This document shows, one piece after another, positions 10,325 to 22,700 of a DNA stretch of 64,000 nt. Location: the NCBI GenBank assembly GCA_903772945.1, contig CAICTM010000291.1:16063-80062 (forward strand), read 5' to 3'. Under the pieces are notes generated by a model, which was not told the origin of the DNA, searched no databases, and worked only from the letters and a program-made list of their open reading frames with translations. The DNA is from Seminavis robusta. Its lineage: Eukaryota; Bacillariophyta; Bacillariophyceae; Naviculales; Naviculaceae. The position numbers and the translations under genes were made by a program. Every line of letters begins with the position of its first letter. Position 1 is the first letter of the stretch.

Positions 10325-12672
10325 ATGAGTAGCGCGGCAAAGAAGAAGGCCGAGATAGACGAGGCCGTGGGCGATGCAGCAGTACTGCTCAAAATCGCCA
10401 AGAAAGGCGGTGGGATGACTGCGCACTCAGCTCTTCGATTGGTGGGAGTGTCAACCAAAGATAGACAAAACAAAGCTCTTCAAAAGCGCGTTCATCGAGC
10501 AAGGGACAAGCTCCATGATCAACAAAAGAAACTAACAACTGAGTTTGATCAAATGGAGTTGGCGGAAGAAGATCATCCATTTCCGAGCTCTCAAGAAAGT
10601 GTCATTCCCATTGTTCCAAGACTCCCCAAACAACTGAACATGAGAAAGACTTCCAAACAGGCTGCTGCCCAACGCAAAGCCAATGTCCAAGTCAAGGACC
10701 TGAAAGGCAAGCTGTTCATGGAGGCGTGTGAGGCTGTCAAGGAAGAGAATGAGAAAGAGCAATGATTTCTGGCCGAAGGAATGGCGTACCGAAAGAAGTC
10801 TTCTGAGGCAATCTGCGGCGAGATCAATGCAAGACCACTCGCACAGGCACACGATATCAAGATTGTTGCACGCAGTGTTCGCAATGCTATTCAAGAGAAT
10901 CGTGTGCAATTGAAGAAGCGTGGAGAGCCAGGAAAGCTAGATGCTGAGTATTTTCGAGCTCTCTGTGATGCTGTGAAGTCATACAGTCTCCTCTCCGTGG
11001 CTGGAGGATGGAAGCAAGTGACAAACCTGCGGCCAAAGCTCTTCAAGATGACGAATGCTTGTGTGAACAAGCTTGAGGGTCAAGGCAGCCGACAGGGAAG
11101 AAAGCTCTTTGAGCGGGTGGAAGCTGTACTTGCTGGAGAGCTTGACGTTGGCAAGCCAAACCGAATTGAGCAACGGCGCCAGCAGTATGCTACTTATGCA
11201 AATATTAATCAGTGATACACTGGCTTCAAAGAGTTTCTGATTAACAAAAGATTTGCTACAGCAGCTCCATGTGGGGAAGAAGGCAAGCTTGTGTTTGTCA
11301 GCAGTGACCAAGGCAGCCACATTGCCAATCTAGATCAGTCTGCTCTTACTCTTGATGATACTGAGAACGGAAAGGGAGGGAGACCTGCCTTGGGATTCTA
11401 TAATCCTCGCACATCAGCTGCTCCAACTCATGGTGCACACAAAAGTTCTTGGAAATGCACTCTTGTTGCCGGTTGCTTTGCGTCTGGAGAGCCCTTTCCT
11501 CCACACTTCCAGCTTCCAACAGACGCAAAGGATCCAGACAATGAAGGTATATACAGTGAATTCATTGTGGATATGTTGGAAATCGTGGATTCCTATTGCG
11601 GTGATGAAGATTCCAGTTGGATGGCTACATACACTGTCAATGAGAAGGGAAGCATGACCAAAGAAGAGTTTGGAGAATACGTCTTGAAGAACTTCCTCTC
11701 TCTTGTGGCCAATGACTGTGCTGATATCCCAGGCAAAATGATCGTGTTGTTGGTCGACAGAGGCCCAGGTCGAACAAATGAAGACATGTTGGCCCAAACG
11801 AGAATGCATGACGTGTATTTGTTTCCCTCTGGCCCTCCCAATACGACGCATATCACTCAAGTGAGTGTATATGAGTAAAACAAACTATGCTGTAATGTGA
11901 ACTGATTATCAAGTCTGTGACGTTTAACTATCATATCTATCTCACAAACAATGTTGGTTCTCTTTCCATCCATTTCAGATTCTTGACATGATTTTTGGCT
12001 TGCTGAAAATAAGATACTTTGAAAATCTTGAGAGACTCTGGGAATACCGACAAAACAACATCAACGCCGCCTCGTCCATCACACGAAATGCTATTGGATT
12101 GCTGTTCTTTGGTAGTGAACACAGTCGGAAACGAGGCAGAGGCAGATCCAAGCTTTCCTCTGCTCAAGAACAGCTTCCAGGAAGCTTTTGCCATTGTCAG
12201 AGTTCGCAAGTTTTGGAGCCAAAGACTGGGTGTCTATCCATACTTTACGAGAGCGGCGTTGAAGAGCAAACATGTCCGCCATGAGGTTGTTGTTACGGCT
12301 GGATTGGCCGATACCGATGTGGATCCGGAAGCCCAACATCTCTGTGATTTGAATTCTCTTAACCGAAAAGCCTATGACATCCTTGATGCTGGAGGCTACA
12401 ATGGATCCCTCTTCCGAATGCAACTGAGCAAATTCAGCACTGAAGAGAGGCAGAAATTCATCACGAGACCTCACACTCGAGCCTGGCAGCCAGGATGCCT
12501 TTGAAGAAGAAAAGGTTGGCGGTGGCAAGTTCTTCCTCAGAACTGGTGGAGCTGCTCTGAATGATGATGATATGTTTGTTGCCATCACGAGAAGGAAGCT
12601 GAAGCAGCAACTCAAGGAGGCGGAGGCCTCAAAGCAACAGAGAAATGAAGCAGCTCAAAGACAGTTGATTGC
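10325..12672 (+). pseudogene. Pogo-type (DDE_1) transposase, 5' part, broken by stops, frameshifts and an LTR element
   Basis: The reading frame from the ATG at 10325 begins with a psq-like helix-turn-helix (HSALRLVGVSTKD). It then carries two in-frame TGA stops at 10763 and 11213, with clear protein similarity continuing after both. The catalytic core shows the first Asp in ANLDQSALTL, the second in IVLLVDRGPGR, then FPSGPPNTTHITQ. A GT-AG intron (about 11861-11979) joins TQ to ILDMIFGLLK, which supplies the third Asp as in pogo TQPLD. Frameshifts occur near 12115-12150 and near 12475. The coding sequence then stops at the gypsy left LTR at 12673 and resumes after it at 18670. The element is inactive. 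Confidence 0.8.
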
Positions 12673-13374
12673 TGCACTACGCTAAAAGCTAGTGTAAAGA
12701 TCTTTCGAGTGTTTTGAGTTTGAGAGAATGAAAGTTATGAGAGAGATTACTACGGCTACTAAAACAATTGTCCCCGTGTCACAGAAATTTCACAGAAATT
12801 GATCTCATGTAGAAGTCTGTAGAAAGAGTACCAAGCAAAATCAAAAAATGGTGTCATGAAAACCATGATCTCGTGATTCAGCATCGAATCGTGCACAATT
12901 CCTGTTTCCTCCGTTCTTTCCTGCATTTTACTTAGAGTTCATGCCCCAATTTCTGTGTCACAAAAACTGACTCCCCATATCACCAAAATCGCTTCTCATT
13001 TCTGGGACAATTGTTTAGTAGCCGTAGTAGAAAGCTAGGAAAACTAATCCATGAGAGAGATCGTTGTGAAGCTCATTGAAGTTGGTCTCCCGCAGGAGGC
13101 CTCGAAGTGTGATATCGTAGGATATGGTAATAACTCTACGTACTCCACAGTCCATTTCTGGAACGTGTGGAAACTTCAGCTAGTTGCTGTCTAGTAGCGT
13201 GGAAGCTTTCCACACAGGCTAAATATCTAGAGCGATGTTTCATCGACAACCTAGTATGACTAGCAGTCATGAGAACCCTGTCTCAATGACTATTCGCGAG
13301 GGACTACGTCACGAGTCGAAGTCAAACCCTATCTAGGATCGAGTCGCGAAGAAGGCTAAGAGCCGTGTATTGCA
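12673..13374 (-). repeat. Gypsy LTR, left copy (3' LTR of the element), with MITE inside
   Basis: 702 bp. It equals the right LTR (422 bp) plus 280 bp, which is exactly the 278-bp MITE and its 2-bp TA duplication. Starts TGCACTACG and ends GTATTGCA. Confidence 0.92.
12750..13027. mobile_element. Tc1/mariner-pogo-type MITE (278 bp) inside the left LTR
   Basis: Terminal inverted repeats start CTACGGCTACTAAA and end in the complementary GTTTAGTAGCCGTAG. They extend through CAATTGTCCC (about 24 bp with one length difference). A TA duplication flanks the insert (12748-12749 and 13028-13029). The other LTR shows the empty site, GAGATTAGAAAGC. It has no coding capacity, so an autonomous TA-targeting transposase elsewhere would have moved it. 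Confidence 0.9.
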
Positions 13375-13385
13375 TTCGCCCCCTG
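13375..13385 (-). other. Polypurine tract of the gypsy element
   Basis: On the minus strand CAGGGGGCGAA directly precedes the TG of the 3' LTR. This is where plus-strand DNA synthesis is expected to be primed. Confidence 0.65.
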
Positions 13386-13507
13386 ACAAGGGTCACAGAA
13401 GGCACGACATCAGTCGGACAAGGAGAACATATGAATTAAAGTGCGGGGCACTCTCCGGAGATTGGATGTAGACATGTGCGTCGCACGATGGCAATCCTAC
13501 AAGGGGA

Positions 13508-16500
13508 TCAGGCCTTGTATGGGTGTAAATACCTTATGTTCCAAGTCTGGTAGACTGTGCCGCCATTAGCGGTAGCGTGTCGGAGCCGTACAGTGCCATT
13601 GTCATTGACTCGGTCTATGTTGTAAGGACCTTTGTACTTTGGCTGACCGTACTTGCGGTGCTGATACTGTTGAATCATCACAGTATCGTTGACATTGTAT
13701 TGATGAGGGACATGCGTCGCGTTTTCCCTATCATTGTTTTGTTGGATAAGTTGTTGACGACGTTCCTTGATGTATTTCCAGTTTGCACGGACGTTGTGAA
13801 TCGCATCACGATTGAACACGAGCTGTGCAGGCGTTGCACGCAAGGTGGTATGAATCGTGGCATTCATTGCGAACCGAACCGCCGTGAGGACTCCATCCCA
13901 GGATCCATTCACGAGGTCGTCTTGACACTTGATATTCTGAACAGCTATCAAGTTACGAATGGTCTGATGAGCACGCTCGACCATCGAGTTGGCTTGAGGG
14001 TTATATGTGGTGATGAACTTGCGGCGAAGTCAATATTCATCCCGGAGAGTCTTCTCGACCTCTGCGCGGAACTCACGTCCTCTATCCATGATAACCTCAG
14101 CAGGCCATGGATACCGAGTAAGCCACGTCTGTTCTAGACCAATGGCTACTTCGTCTGCTGCCTTGGAGCAGATCTCAGCAATCTCGAACCATCCGGTTAC
14201 GGGATCGATCATTGTCAGGCAATGAAGTGTACAGGAATTCTTTTTCTTAGGATCCCCGACGTTGTATGGACCTATCAGGCCAATGCATAGTCTTTCCCAA
14301 GGGATCTCCTCGCAAGTCTTTGTAGGAAGCAATCCCAGCTTACGCGTCTTGGGTTTGTTCAGTTGGCAGCTTTGGCAACGCTGACATACGGACTGCACAG
14401 TCTTGCGCAACCCTTTCCAGGTGTAGTGTTGACTGATGGTAAGTTCCGTGTGAGTCTCACCAGGATGCATCAGTACACCATGATACCATTCGACCAGCTT
14501 CTTCTGCATGGTCTTAGGCACAACAATCTTGTCCTCCTTGACTACTAGTTCATAGGACTTGTCCCCTCTGGGAAAAGATTGTTTCTTGTAGTCGTTTGGC
14601 TTATCCCTGAGGAGTTTCTTGATATCGTTATCGTCCTTCTGGCGATGTTCGATCTCGGGGAACGAGAGAGGGAAGTCACTAGGGAAGTCCTCTTCGTCTG
14701 CAGCCATGAGCTCAGCAATCTCGCTGGCTTCCATTTGTTCTGAAGAACCATCATTGTTCGAGATGTTAAGTCTCGACAAAGCATCAGCGACGATGTTGTG
14801 TTCGCCCTTGATGTACCGAAGTTCAGGGCCGTATTCTTCCAGAATAAGGCGCCATCGCATAACACGATCGGTATTGAAATTCTTGCAGGTGAGATTCTTG
14901 TGGTCCGTATGTACTACAATCTTCTGCCCGAGAAGAATGTTACGGAACTCCTTGAGAGTCTCAACGATACTGAGAAGTTCCTTCTCGGTTACCGTGTAGC
15001 GTGTTTGAGCGGGATTAAGTTTCCTGCTGTAGAACGCAATAGGCTCCCTTCTGGGAAATCACTGCACCCAGTTGCGTATCACTTGCATCCATGTGGATAA
15101 CGAATGTATCGTTGAAGTCAGGGTAAGCGAGCAAGGTTTCTTTGCTGATGATTTTCTTCATCTGGCGAAAGGCCTTGTCGTGTTCAGCTTCCCATTTCCA
15201 CTTCTTGGTTTTGGAAGTAAGTGTAGCGAGTGGTGCTAGTACATGTGATCGTCTGATCCACCTGTCTCGATAGTAGTTCACTAGTCCAATGAATCTACGG
15301 AGTTCCTTCCTATTCGTAGGAGGAGCAATATTCTGGATCGCATCTATTTTCTTGGTTACGGGTTGGATTCCTTCTCGAGTAATCCAGTAGCCTATGTACT
15401 CAAGTTCTCCTCTTGCGAAGATGGACTTGGTAGCATTGATCTTAAGTCCGGCTTCTCGAAGCCTTCGGAGAACTTCATCTAACTTTTCAACGTGATCTGC
15501 TAGATAGTCGTTAGTTAGGATGAGTAGATCATCTATGTATGCACGGACGTATTCCAAGTCGTGCATGAGTGTTCCCATCTTCTCTTGGAAGATGTCGGGA
15601 CTATTGCATAGGCCCATTGGCAATCTCTGGTACTTGTATTTTCCCCATGGAAGAACAATAGTACAGAGTTGTTTCGAGTGAGGTGACAGCTCGATGTGAT
15701 AGTATCCCATGTTCAAGTCGAGACTAGTAGCGTACTTGAATCCAACTAGATTCAATAGCATGTCTTGTATCTTTGGGATCGGATAAGGTTTTCGCTTAAT
15801 CCTTTTGTTCAGTTCCCGGAAGTCAGAGATGAATCATACAGATCCATCCTTCTTGGGAATGATAAATGTTGGTGCCGCCCACTCGGAACGGTTACCTTCT
15901 TGAGTACTCCTGCTTTGCAGAGACGTTCAACCTCCATCTTAAGAGTGTTGGTATGGACACGTGGAATAGGATAAGCCCTAGCATGATAGGGTTTAGCATC
16001 AGGAAGAAGTTCTACTTTGTAGTCGTCCATCTGCCACTTTCCTAAAGTACCATCGAATAGGTCGGAGTACTTAGTCAGTAAGGAATGGAGCTGTTCCTGC
16101 TCTTTCTTATTTAACTGATCTTGACTCTGGCATACCTGCCTGCCTTAAGTCAGCTTGTTCGTATTTCGCATCAAGAATCTTCTTGAGACGATCTGCACTG
16201 ACATCGACAGCTGTAGGATCAGGAATGAAGAAGTTCTCTTCTTCATTGGTATCGCTATCTTTCATAGGAATAGATATGCCGTCCCACTCCACTGACATGG
16301 TAGAGAAATCGAACTTAAATCCTAGATCGGAGAGAACGTCTCGACCTATGATCATGTCATACGCCTCCAAGCTCTTGGTGACGTGTAAATCCCATTCGAT
16401 AATTCTATCATCGTGGAACTCAGGAATCATAAAGGCACCTTTACACTTCGTGCTGGTGTTTAATTCTCCTGCAGGGGTAGTCCACATGGTTTGGACGCCC

Positions 16501-16590
16501 CCAAGATCCTTCATGCGTAATTTCTTAGCATGAGTTTGAGCAATCAAAGTTCCGGATGCTCCTGTATCCAGTAAGCAATGGAGTGTAACG
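13508..16590 (-). pseudogene. Gypsy pol: protease, reverse transcriptase, RNase H, integrase (frameshifted)
   Basis: In minus-strand order: the aspartic protease site LLDTGASGTLIA at about 16570; RT with PRVHTNTLKMEVERL at 15960 and the catalytic YIDDLL at about 15535; RNase H with FVIHMDASDTQLGAVIS at about 15090 and GEHNIVADALSRL at about 14790; the integrase zinc finger (HPGETH, CQRCQSC) at about 14470-14360; then the DDE core with MIDPVTGWFEIAE at about 14190, IMDRGREF and MVERAHQTIRNLI at 13984, ending with WNIRYLHPY near 13515. No chromodomain was seen. Pieces lie in different frames with breaks near 15790, 15010, 14865 and 14000, so this copy cannot make an intact polyprotein without correction. 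Confidence 0.88.
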
Positions 16591-16871
16591 GGTTTTGGTT
16601 TCCCCTATTCTCGTCTGTTAAATCTAACATAGACGATAGGTTTGAGGTCTCTTGTCGTGCGACGTTGACGAGGTGGTTGGCCACGGACGAGGTTAACAAT
16701 GCTAAATTGATCATCAGAATCTAATTGAGCAGCTTCTAGGCAATCATCTAATTTGCCGTAGACTTCATCAGTTGCAAACAATTCTTGTTTACTAGTTAGT
16801 GAGATATCTTCTTCACTTAGGTATGAGAAATCGGAACATGGTTCCGTTGAATCATCATCCTGGCCTAATCT

Positions 16872-18191
16872 TCAGACGGAGATTTCTCCATCCGATTGAT
16901 TGAAATCGAAGTCGGCAAGAGCCTTGTTGACTGCGGCCATTTTCTTGTCCATCATGTTGAGGGACCCGACAGAGGAGTTATCCTCGTCATCAGAGTCATC
17001 CGACTTGCACTTGGCAACATGATTGCATTCGCTTTTCTTCTTGCGATCAGCCTTGACCGCAGCAGTGGAGACTTTCTTCATAAGGACAGAAAGTTCCTTC
17101 TTGGTGTAGGACTTGGCATCGTCAGACTTACGTTTCCAAGTCTTGTTCTTGTTGTACGCTGGCTTGCTATCGTTACCAGACGAGGACTTGGACTTGAGTT
17201 TCTTCAGAGTCATGCAGTCAGCAGTAGTATCGTGAGTGCTGGACTCGTGGTAGTCACACCACTTCCTTCGTTCTTGGAGGAGTGGTTGTTGTTGCGGCTA
17301 GACTTGTACTTCTTGCTATTGCTCTTCTTCGAAGGAGCTTGCTTGGCATCACTGCCCTTGTCAAAGTCTTCAGCAGATTCCATGCGCTCACAGAATTCAA
17401 TGAGAGCCTGCATCTCGGCAGTGAAAGGATCGAAGTCGTGTTCGTCCATCTTGCGCATCCAGGAACGAGGAATGCCATGACAGATGATGTCAATGAATTC
17501 GTCCTGGTTCAACTGTTGATTGGCACCGAAAGGTGGCAAACGTGGGAGTTCATCGGTGTTCATCCGAGTGAGGTTGTTGATGTAGGCACGAGTTGTCATC
17601 TCGCTAGGCTTGCGCATCTTGCGACGCATGAAGCGTTTCTGTTTTTCGAGAGCCTTGTAAGGACAGGCTTGTTCGATGACCACGTTGATTCCAACAGTGA
17701 TGTCCGCATCACTTAGAGCGGGTTCTGCTGCACTATCCCATGCGGCTTGAATACGAGCAGCGTATGGTTTCGGCGACTGGATCGCGTGGTACTTCACGAT
17801 TCACAGCGATTTGTCAAAGGGCGTTATGACGCACGGCACGACTGCCTGCACACCCAGCTTCGTAGGCACTCTTTGCAGAGCTGGAAGCCATCTCTTTGAG
17901 AAGACTATGTTTGTCGTCGGGACCACCAAGGTTAAGTCCAACGAAGACCTTCTCCATATTAGTGGCCCACTTAGTGGTCTCACGTGGAGTGTTAGAGCCA
18001 TTGATGATGGCTACCTTGAAGGTGTACTTGGCACTGTTTGCATCTGCAAGAATGGTGCGAAGTTTGTAGGTGGTTGCACGAGAGTCGTCGACCTCGTTTT
18101 CTTCGTCATTGTCGACGAAAGGAAGAATGGATTTGTCACGCAACTGTTTCTCGAAGTTGCTGAACGCATGCTTTCCTTGAGCAATCTTCAT
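16872..18191 (-). pseudogene. Gypsy gag (frameshifted)
   Basis: The likely start is the ATG at 18191 (MKIAQGKHAFSNFEKQL). A helical capsid-like region follows, and the frame breaks near 17810. It continues with KYHAIQSPKPYAARIQAAWD and a basic Arg/Lys region. In a third frame near 17250 there is a zinc-knuckle-like CDYHESSTHDTTADC, then a Lys/Ser-rich nucleic-acid-binding tail. This fits a Ty3/gypsy Gag. Order and spacing relative to pol and the right LTR support the call. Overall identity is inferred from context more than from sequence. Confidence 0.7.
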
Positions 18192-18243
18192 GGTGAAGGA
18201 ATATGTTGAGGGTAGCTGAAAGCTATTGTGTTTGTTAACAAAA

Positions 18244-18665
18244 TGCACTACGCTAAAAGCTAGTGTAAAGATCTTTCGAGTGTTTTGAGTTTGAGAGAAT
18301 GAAAGTTATGAGAGAGATTAGAAAGCTACGAAAACTAATCCATGAGAGAGATCGTTGTGAAGCTCATTGAAGTTGGTCTCCCGCGGGAGGCCTCGAAGTG
18401 TGATATCGTAGGTTATGGTAATAACTGTATGTACTCCACGGTCCATTTCCGGAACGCGTGGAAACTTCAGCTAGTTGCTGTCTAGTAGCGTGGAAGCTTT
18501 CCACGCAGGCTAAATATCTAGAGCGATGTTTCATCGACAACCTAGTAGGACTAGCAGTCATGAGAACCCTGTCTCAATAACTATTCGCGAGGGACTACGT
18601 CACGAGTCGAACTCAAACCCTATCTATGATCGAGTCGCGAATAAGGCTAAGAGCCGTGTATTGCA
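18244..18665 (-). repeat. Gypsy LTR, right copy (5' LTR of the element)
   Basis: 422 bp, bounded by TGCACTACG and GTATTGCA. The first 76 bp are identical to the left copy. No clear tRNA primer-binding site could be read just inside it. Confidence 0.92.
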
Positions 18666-19066
18666 TTGCTCTCCAAATCCTTGAACAGGAAACGGTGGCA
18701 AATGTCGAGGATTACACCAACCCACAGCTGAGGCATCTCATCTGTTGGAAGCTTGACCAAAAGACTTTGCCTGGTGCTCTCAAGAATATACCAGAAAAAG
18801 TATCCAAGTGGAGAGAGCTCAAGACTAAGAATCCTCCAGAGTTTGTGCCTTGGACTGATGCCGATGAAGAGACTCTCGTAGAGCCGAAGAAGAAGATTGA
18901 TGGTGACATTGCACTCGATGACACAGACTATGGACGTCAAAGGGCCTTTGAGGTTGACAGAGCCAAGAGACTCGTCCGTGGGCTATCCAAAGCGGACAAG
19001 GAAGGTTTTTTGAAGAGTCTTCAAGAGGATAATGCAGCTCCGGCTGACAGCAGTGACAGCGACTGA
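18666..19066 (+). pseudogene. Pogo-type transposase, 3' part, displaced by the gypsy insertion
   Basis: The frame resumes directly after the right LTR with ALQILEQETVANVEDYTN, an acidic/basic region (LICWKL, VSKWRELKT) and a stop at 19066. Read across the empty site it continues the C-terminal coiled region that ends at 12672. It is no longer joined to a promoter or to the catalytic core. Confidence 0.8.
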
Positions 19067-19374
19067 CTTGGAGGGACACCGAAACAGCATCATTATCTCC
19101 TTATCAGACACTTGTCGCTGTCAATGTATCGACTAAAAAACCAGTCAGATCCTCATTGTTGATGGTATCAACTTTGCCGACAAGAGCTGACAAGCAGGGT
19201 AGCTTGTAAGTGCATCTATCATGGTATTAGGTGATGTTAGTTTGCTGCCAGATGTCTTTTTCCGATTCTTGACCTCTCCATTCAAATTTTTGCAGGTAAA
19301 CCTGAGGGTTAAGATTCGGTCAAAAAAATTGGGATAAAGTCTGTACCAGATACGAAGCACCGCTAGACCGGTAC

Positions 19375-19706
19375 AGGATCGTCCGACGGTTTTCAATCAG
19401 GCTTTAAAACAAAATTGAAATTTCCACCACTGAGGACCGTTTGAAACATGCCCTTGAATCTTCAACATGCCCTTAAATAAGCCCTTATATAAACATGCCC
19501 TTAAAACATGCCCTAATGCCTCGAAACATGCCCTTTAGCCTTCATTGAAACGCCATAGAACATGCCCTTATCACGAATGAACATGCCCTTAAATAAACAT
19601 GCCCTTAAAACATGCCCTTATACAAACATGCCCTTAAAACATGCCCTTAGAACCAGAACCAGTCGTGGCAGTTTTAAAGCCTGAGGGAAAACCGTCGGAC
19701 GGTCCA
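19375..19706. mobile_element. 332-bp MITE with 35-bp inverted repeats and an internal tandem array
   Basis: Left GATCGTCCGACGG and right CCGTCGGACGGTC are complementary with one mismatch, and pairing extends to CAGGCTTTAAAAC on both sides. A short GTAC (possibly GTACA) duplication flanks it, but GTAC is common here, so the duplication is weak evidence. The interior is filled with copies of ACATGCCCTT. Confidence 0.75.
19444..19650 (+). repeat. Eleven irregular copies of ACATGCCCTTA within the MITE
   Basis: All copies face one way, spaced about 12-35 bp apart with A/T-rich variable spacers. Confidence 0.85.
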
Positions 19707-22700
19707 GTACAGTACCGCAATAGCATTGCACGAGCGTCGAGAAGATAGAATAGCCCTCAAGTTGGTTAGGGCCCTTGTGAATTTTATTTGCATGCCAGTT
19801 AGTGTGTAACAGATGAAGCCCTCAGTAGAGTTTCTACAGAGAAGTTAGTGTGTACGTCTGTTTGCAAGTTAGTGTGTACGTCTGTCTGCAAGTTAGTGTG
19901 TACAGAATTAAAGTGCATTTTGCACGGGCGTTTTGGGACAACACCAATTTACTATATAAAACACAGTACAAATGATTAAAGGACTGTTGTCCCAGTCACT
20001 TTTTAGGGGAATGTCTTAGAAAGTGTCCGTGCACAATTAAACCCTAAACTCAATATAAGTAGCAGAAGGGGATCAAGCCTTAACATATAAACTAAACTAG
20101 AGTTTGTCTGTTTAACATGAGCAACACAGTGGTATTCATATGAGTGAAATTGCTTGAAATTCGCGACTTGTTGTTAGGTAAGTTAGTCATTTGGGACAAT
20201 CCATACAGTACAAAGTGGGTTAAAAATGTTTTTCAAGAAATTTACACTGGATAAAGCATGGTCCCATCCAAAACCCACTTTAATCTTGTACGTCTGTTAG
20301 CCTTTTTAGATCTAACCCTAATAAAAATATCCACCAAAAGAAGAACAGATGGCTGGCTACCCCTAGCTATCCAAGACAGGCTACTAAACGCAGTAGTAGT
20401 CTGCCAATCCATTTCAAACTCGTTGAGGGCTCATGCCTTCGGCAGCCTGAATCTGATTTGGAATATGAGTAGGTGTTTGAGCTTTGCTGTCTATGGTGGG
20501 AGAAATCTTGCCGAACATGATTACTGCTCCCGGTATTGAGTGGTGTCCTCGTAACAGTGAGTGCTGGTTCCTGGCTAGCTACAGTATTGACCCCGATAGC
20601 TATTGGCGCAGCGAATCGATTGCCAAGGCTCTTGCTCCTCCTGCAATCATGCGGTATCGGCACCGGTACAGCCGTACAGGTAGCTACCGCACTACTAGTA
20701 GAGGCCCGCTAAAGGAAAGATCTTGCTTGCCATTCAAGTTACGACTAGAACTAGCTGGTAAGGACCATTACGAACACCGGTACCGCCTACTGCTGTACCG
20801 CATCCTTTATTAGCAGCACAGCCTTTTAGCAGTGCGCCGTCTAATGGCTACTAGCTAGCTACCAGGTAGCTAGTACCAGTTTATTTGGCGTGACATCCAT
20901 TGCTATTACGTTGTCTTTTTCGTGTTGCCACGCAAGTCGTATATGCTACTAGTACTTCCAAAGCTAGCTGGGCCTCCACAGCCAGCCAGAGAGCTGTAGC
21001 CTTGCGATTGATTCACAGTTCTCATGTACCGGTTGTACACCAACCAATTGCTTTGATGATTGTTGGGCGAAGAAAGATCAGGCCGGTTGACGTCTTCACG
21101 TGCGAGCAGGTCCTGATTTCAAGATCCCAAGGGCCTAGTATGAACAGTCGTCGTTCACAGTTAGTTGATGTCGACTCATCCTGACTCTCAAGATCTCTCT
21201 CAAGGCAGAAGATCTTTTTGATGGCATCCTGTTAGACAGCTTGCTGAGTATTAGGTTTACTTCCCAGCCAGTGGCTGCGAATTATTGCTGGCCTTCCCGC
21301 TGCTGCCTACCGGTACGACCCACGACCAGTCTAATGCTCGTGGCTCGTGGGCGGCTGTTTCTGGAGAGCTGTGGTGGTGATCGCAGAAGGGCAACCAAGT
21401 TACCGGCCTTGAACATGTCGACAGCAGTGCGGTTGAAGGTAGACACTGTGATTCTCAATTGTGCCGCAGCATGCAGCAGCAGTTGCTCGAGCCCCGACTC
21501 ATTACGAGCAGCTCCACCTAGCAAGATCCAACAAGAAAAATGAGGCGCTTTGGTATAAACCTAATCGTAAGAAAAGCCAGTGGAGGAGAGTACTAGTATC
21601 TTGCAAAGGTGTCTTGTGCGGCCCTTCTTTATAGTTCTTGCTCTGTCATTTTAAGAAAGGTGCACACAGAGTGGTACAGTACCTCGACTGTAACAAAGAG
21701 AAAGCAACATGGAATTCTACCTTTTTACGATTAGCTCCCAGCATAATCTATAAGGCAATGAGTACTCCGAATAAGTACCAGGTACATGTACTTTACATTT
21801 ATTTACTCATTTTCTAAGTACTGTACGCAGAGCTACAATGATAGTGGTACCACTCACTGTGCTCTTGTAGATTTCATCTTCTTCCTCTTCCTGCAGAATT
21901 TGAGAATCGATATTGATACCTCTTTGATAAGATATCTATGGGTAATAGAAAACCAACTTGAAACCTTCTGAAAAGTTGATCAAATTCCATTTTATCAACT
22001 AGTCTAGTCCTTTCAGATTATAATTTCATAATATGGTGAAATACCTGTTAGTGTGAAATCTAACTGTCAGTGTCAATATTAGTTTGAAATCTGGCTATCT
22101 ATCAGTGCCAATCTATTTCTCTTTTTGCAGACTTGATACTTTATCAAATGTATCTTAATGCTAAGAGTCAGAGTTAATCCAATTTCCGACAGCGAAGAGC
22201 GATTGAATTGCTCCCGAATATAGATGACATAGGTGCCAGTTGTCCATTGACTCATGATTTTGCCGTGTTTTGATCGGAGAGCTACTAGATCCTACTCGTA
22301 GTACTGCGAGGAAACAAGAGTGTGGAGATAATGAAGATCTTGGGAATGTTTCTTTTTTGGGGGTACAATGTGCAAGCAAGATCTGGGCAAGCTGTTGACT
22401 CCCTGTTGTATTTTAGATGCCGTACCGATGGATGCAGACGCTCAAGGAGAGTGTCTTGGGGGTTAAATCTAATGGGAAAGCTTGTATAGTGATTTCTTGA
22501 AGGAAAGAACTCTGCACAAGTAACTACAATTAGAGGAAGGGATCTTTGAAAAGATTGAATATGTCTTGCCTAGCAAACTCTCTGTAGACGGCTTTTTGCT
22601 GGGATTTTGAGCACACTCGGACATTCATTCTTTGCAAGTACCAGTTTTGTCTTCTGTACCGCAAACGCATAGTGAGGAAAAAGACGCCCACAACATTTTG

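Larger units (their letters stand above)
12673..18665 (-). mobile_element. Ty3/gypsy LTR retrotransposon, reverse orientation, inserted in the pogo transposase
   Basis: Two long terminal repeats flank gag and pol on the minus strand in the order gag, protease, reverse transcriptase, RNase H, integrase, which is the Ty3/gypsy order. The LTRs start TG and end CA. The 4-bp target duplication TTGC is at 12669-12672 and 18666-18669. Removing the element plus one TTGC restores the host frame exactly (Leu-Ile-Ala-Leu-Gln-Ile). By eye about 15 mismatches separate the LTRs over roughly 420 bases, so the insertion is not brand new. Gag and pol carry several frameshifts, so the copy is probably non-autonomous now. 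Diatom gypsy elements are known (GyDi). Confidence 0.9.

Noticed and set aside
19444-19650. Possible CRISPR array
   Set aside because: Units are about 11 bp with irregular A/T spacers, lie inside a MITE, and the genome is eukaryotic.
21241-21543. Open frames on both strands near 21.3 kb
   Set aside because: Neither gives a recognisable protein or splice partner.
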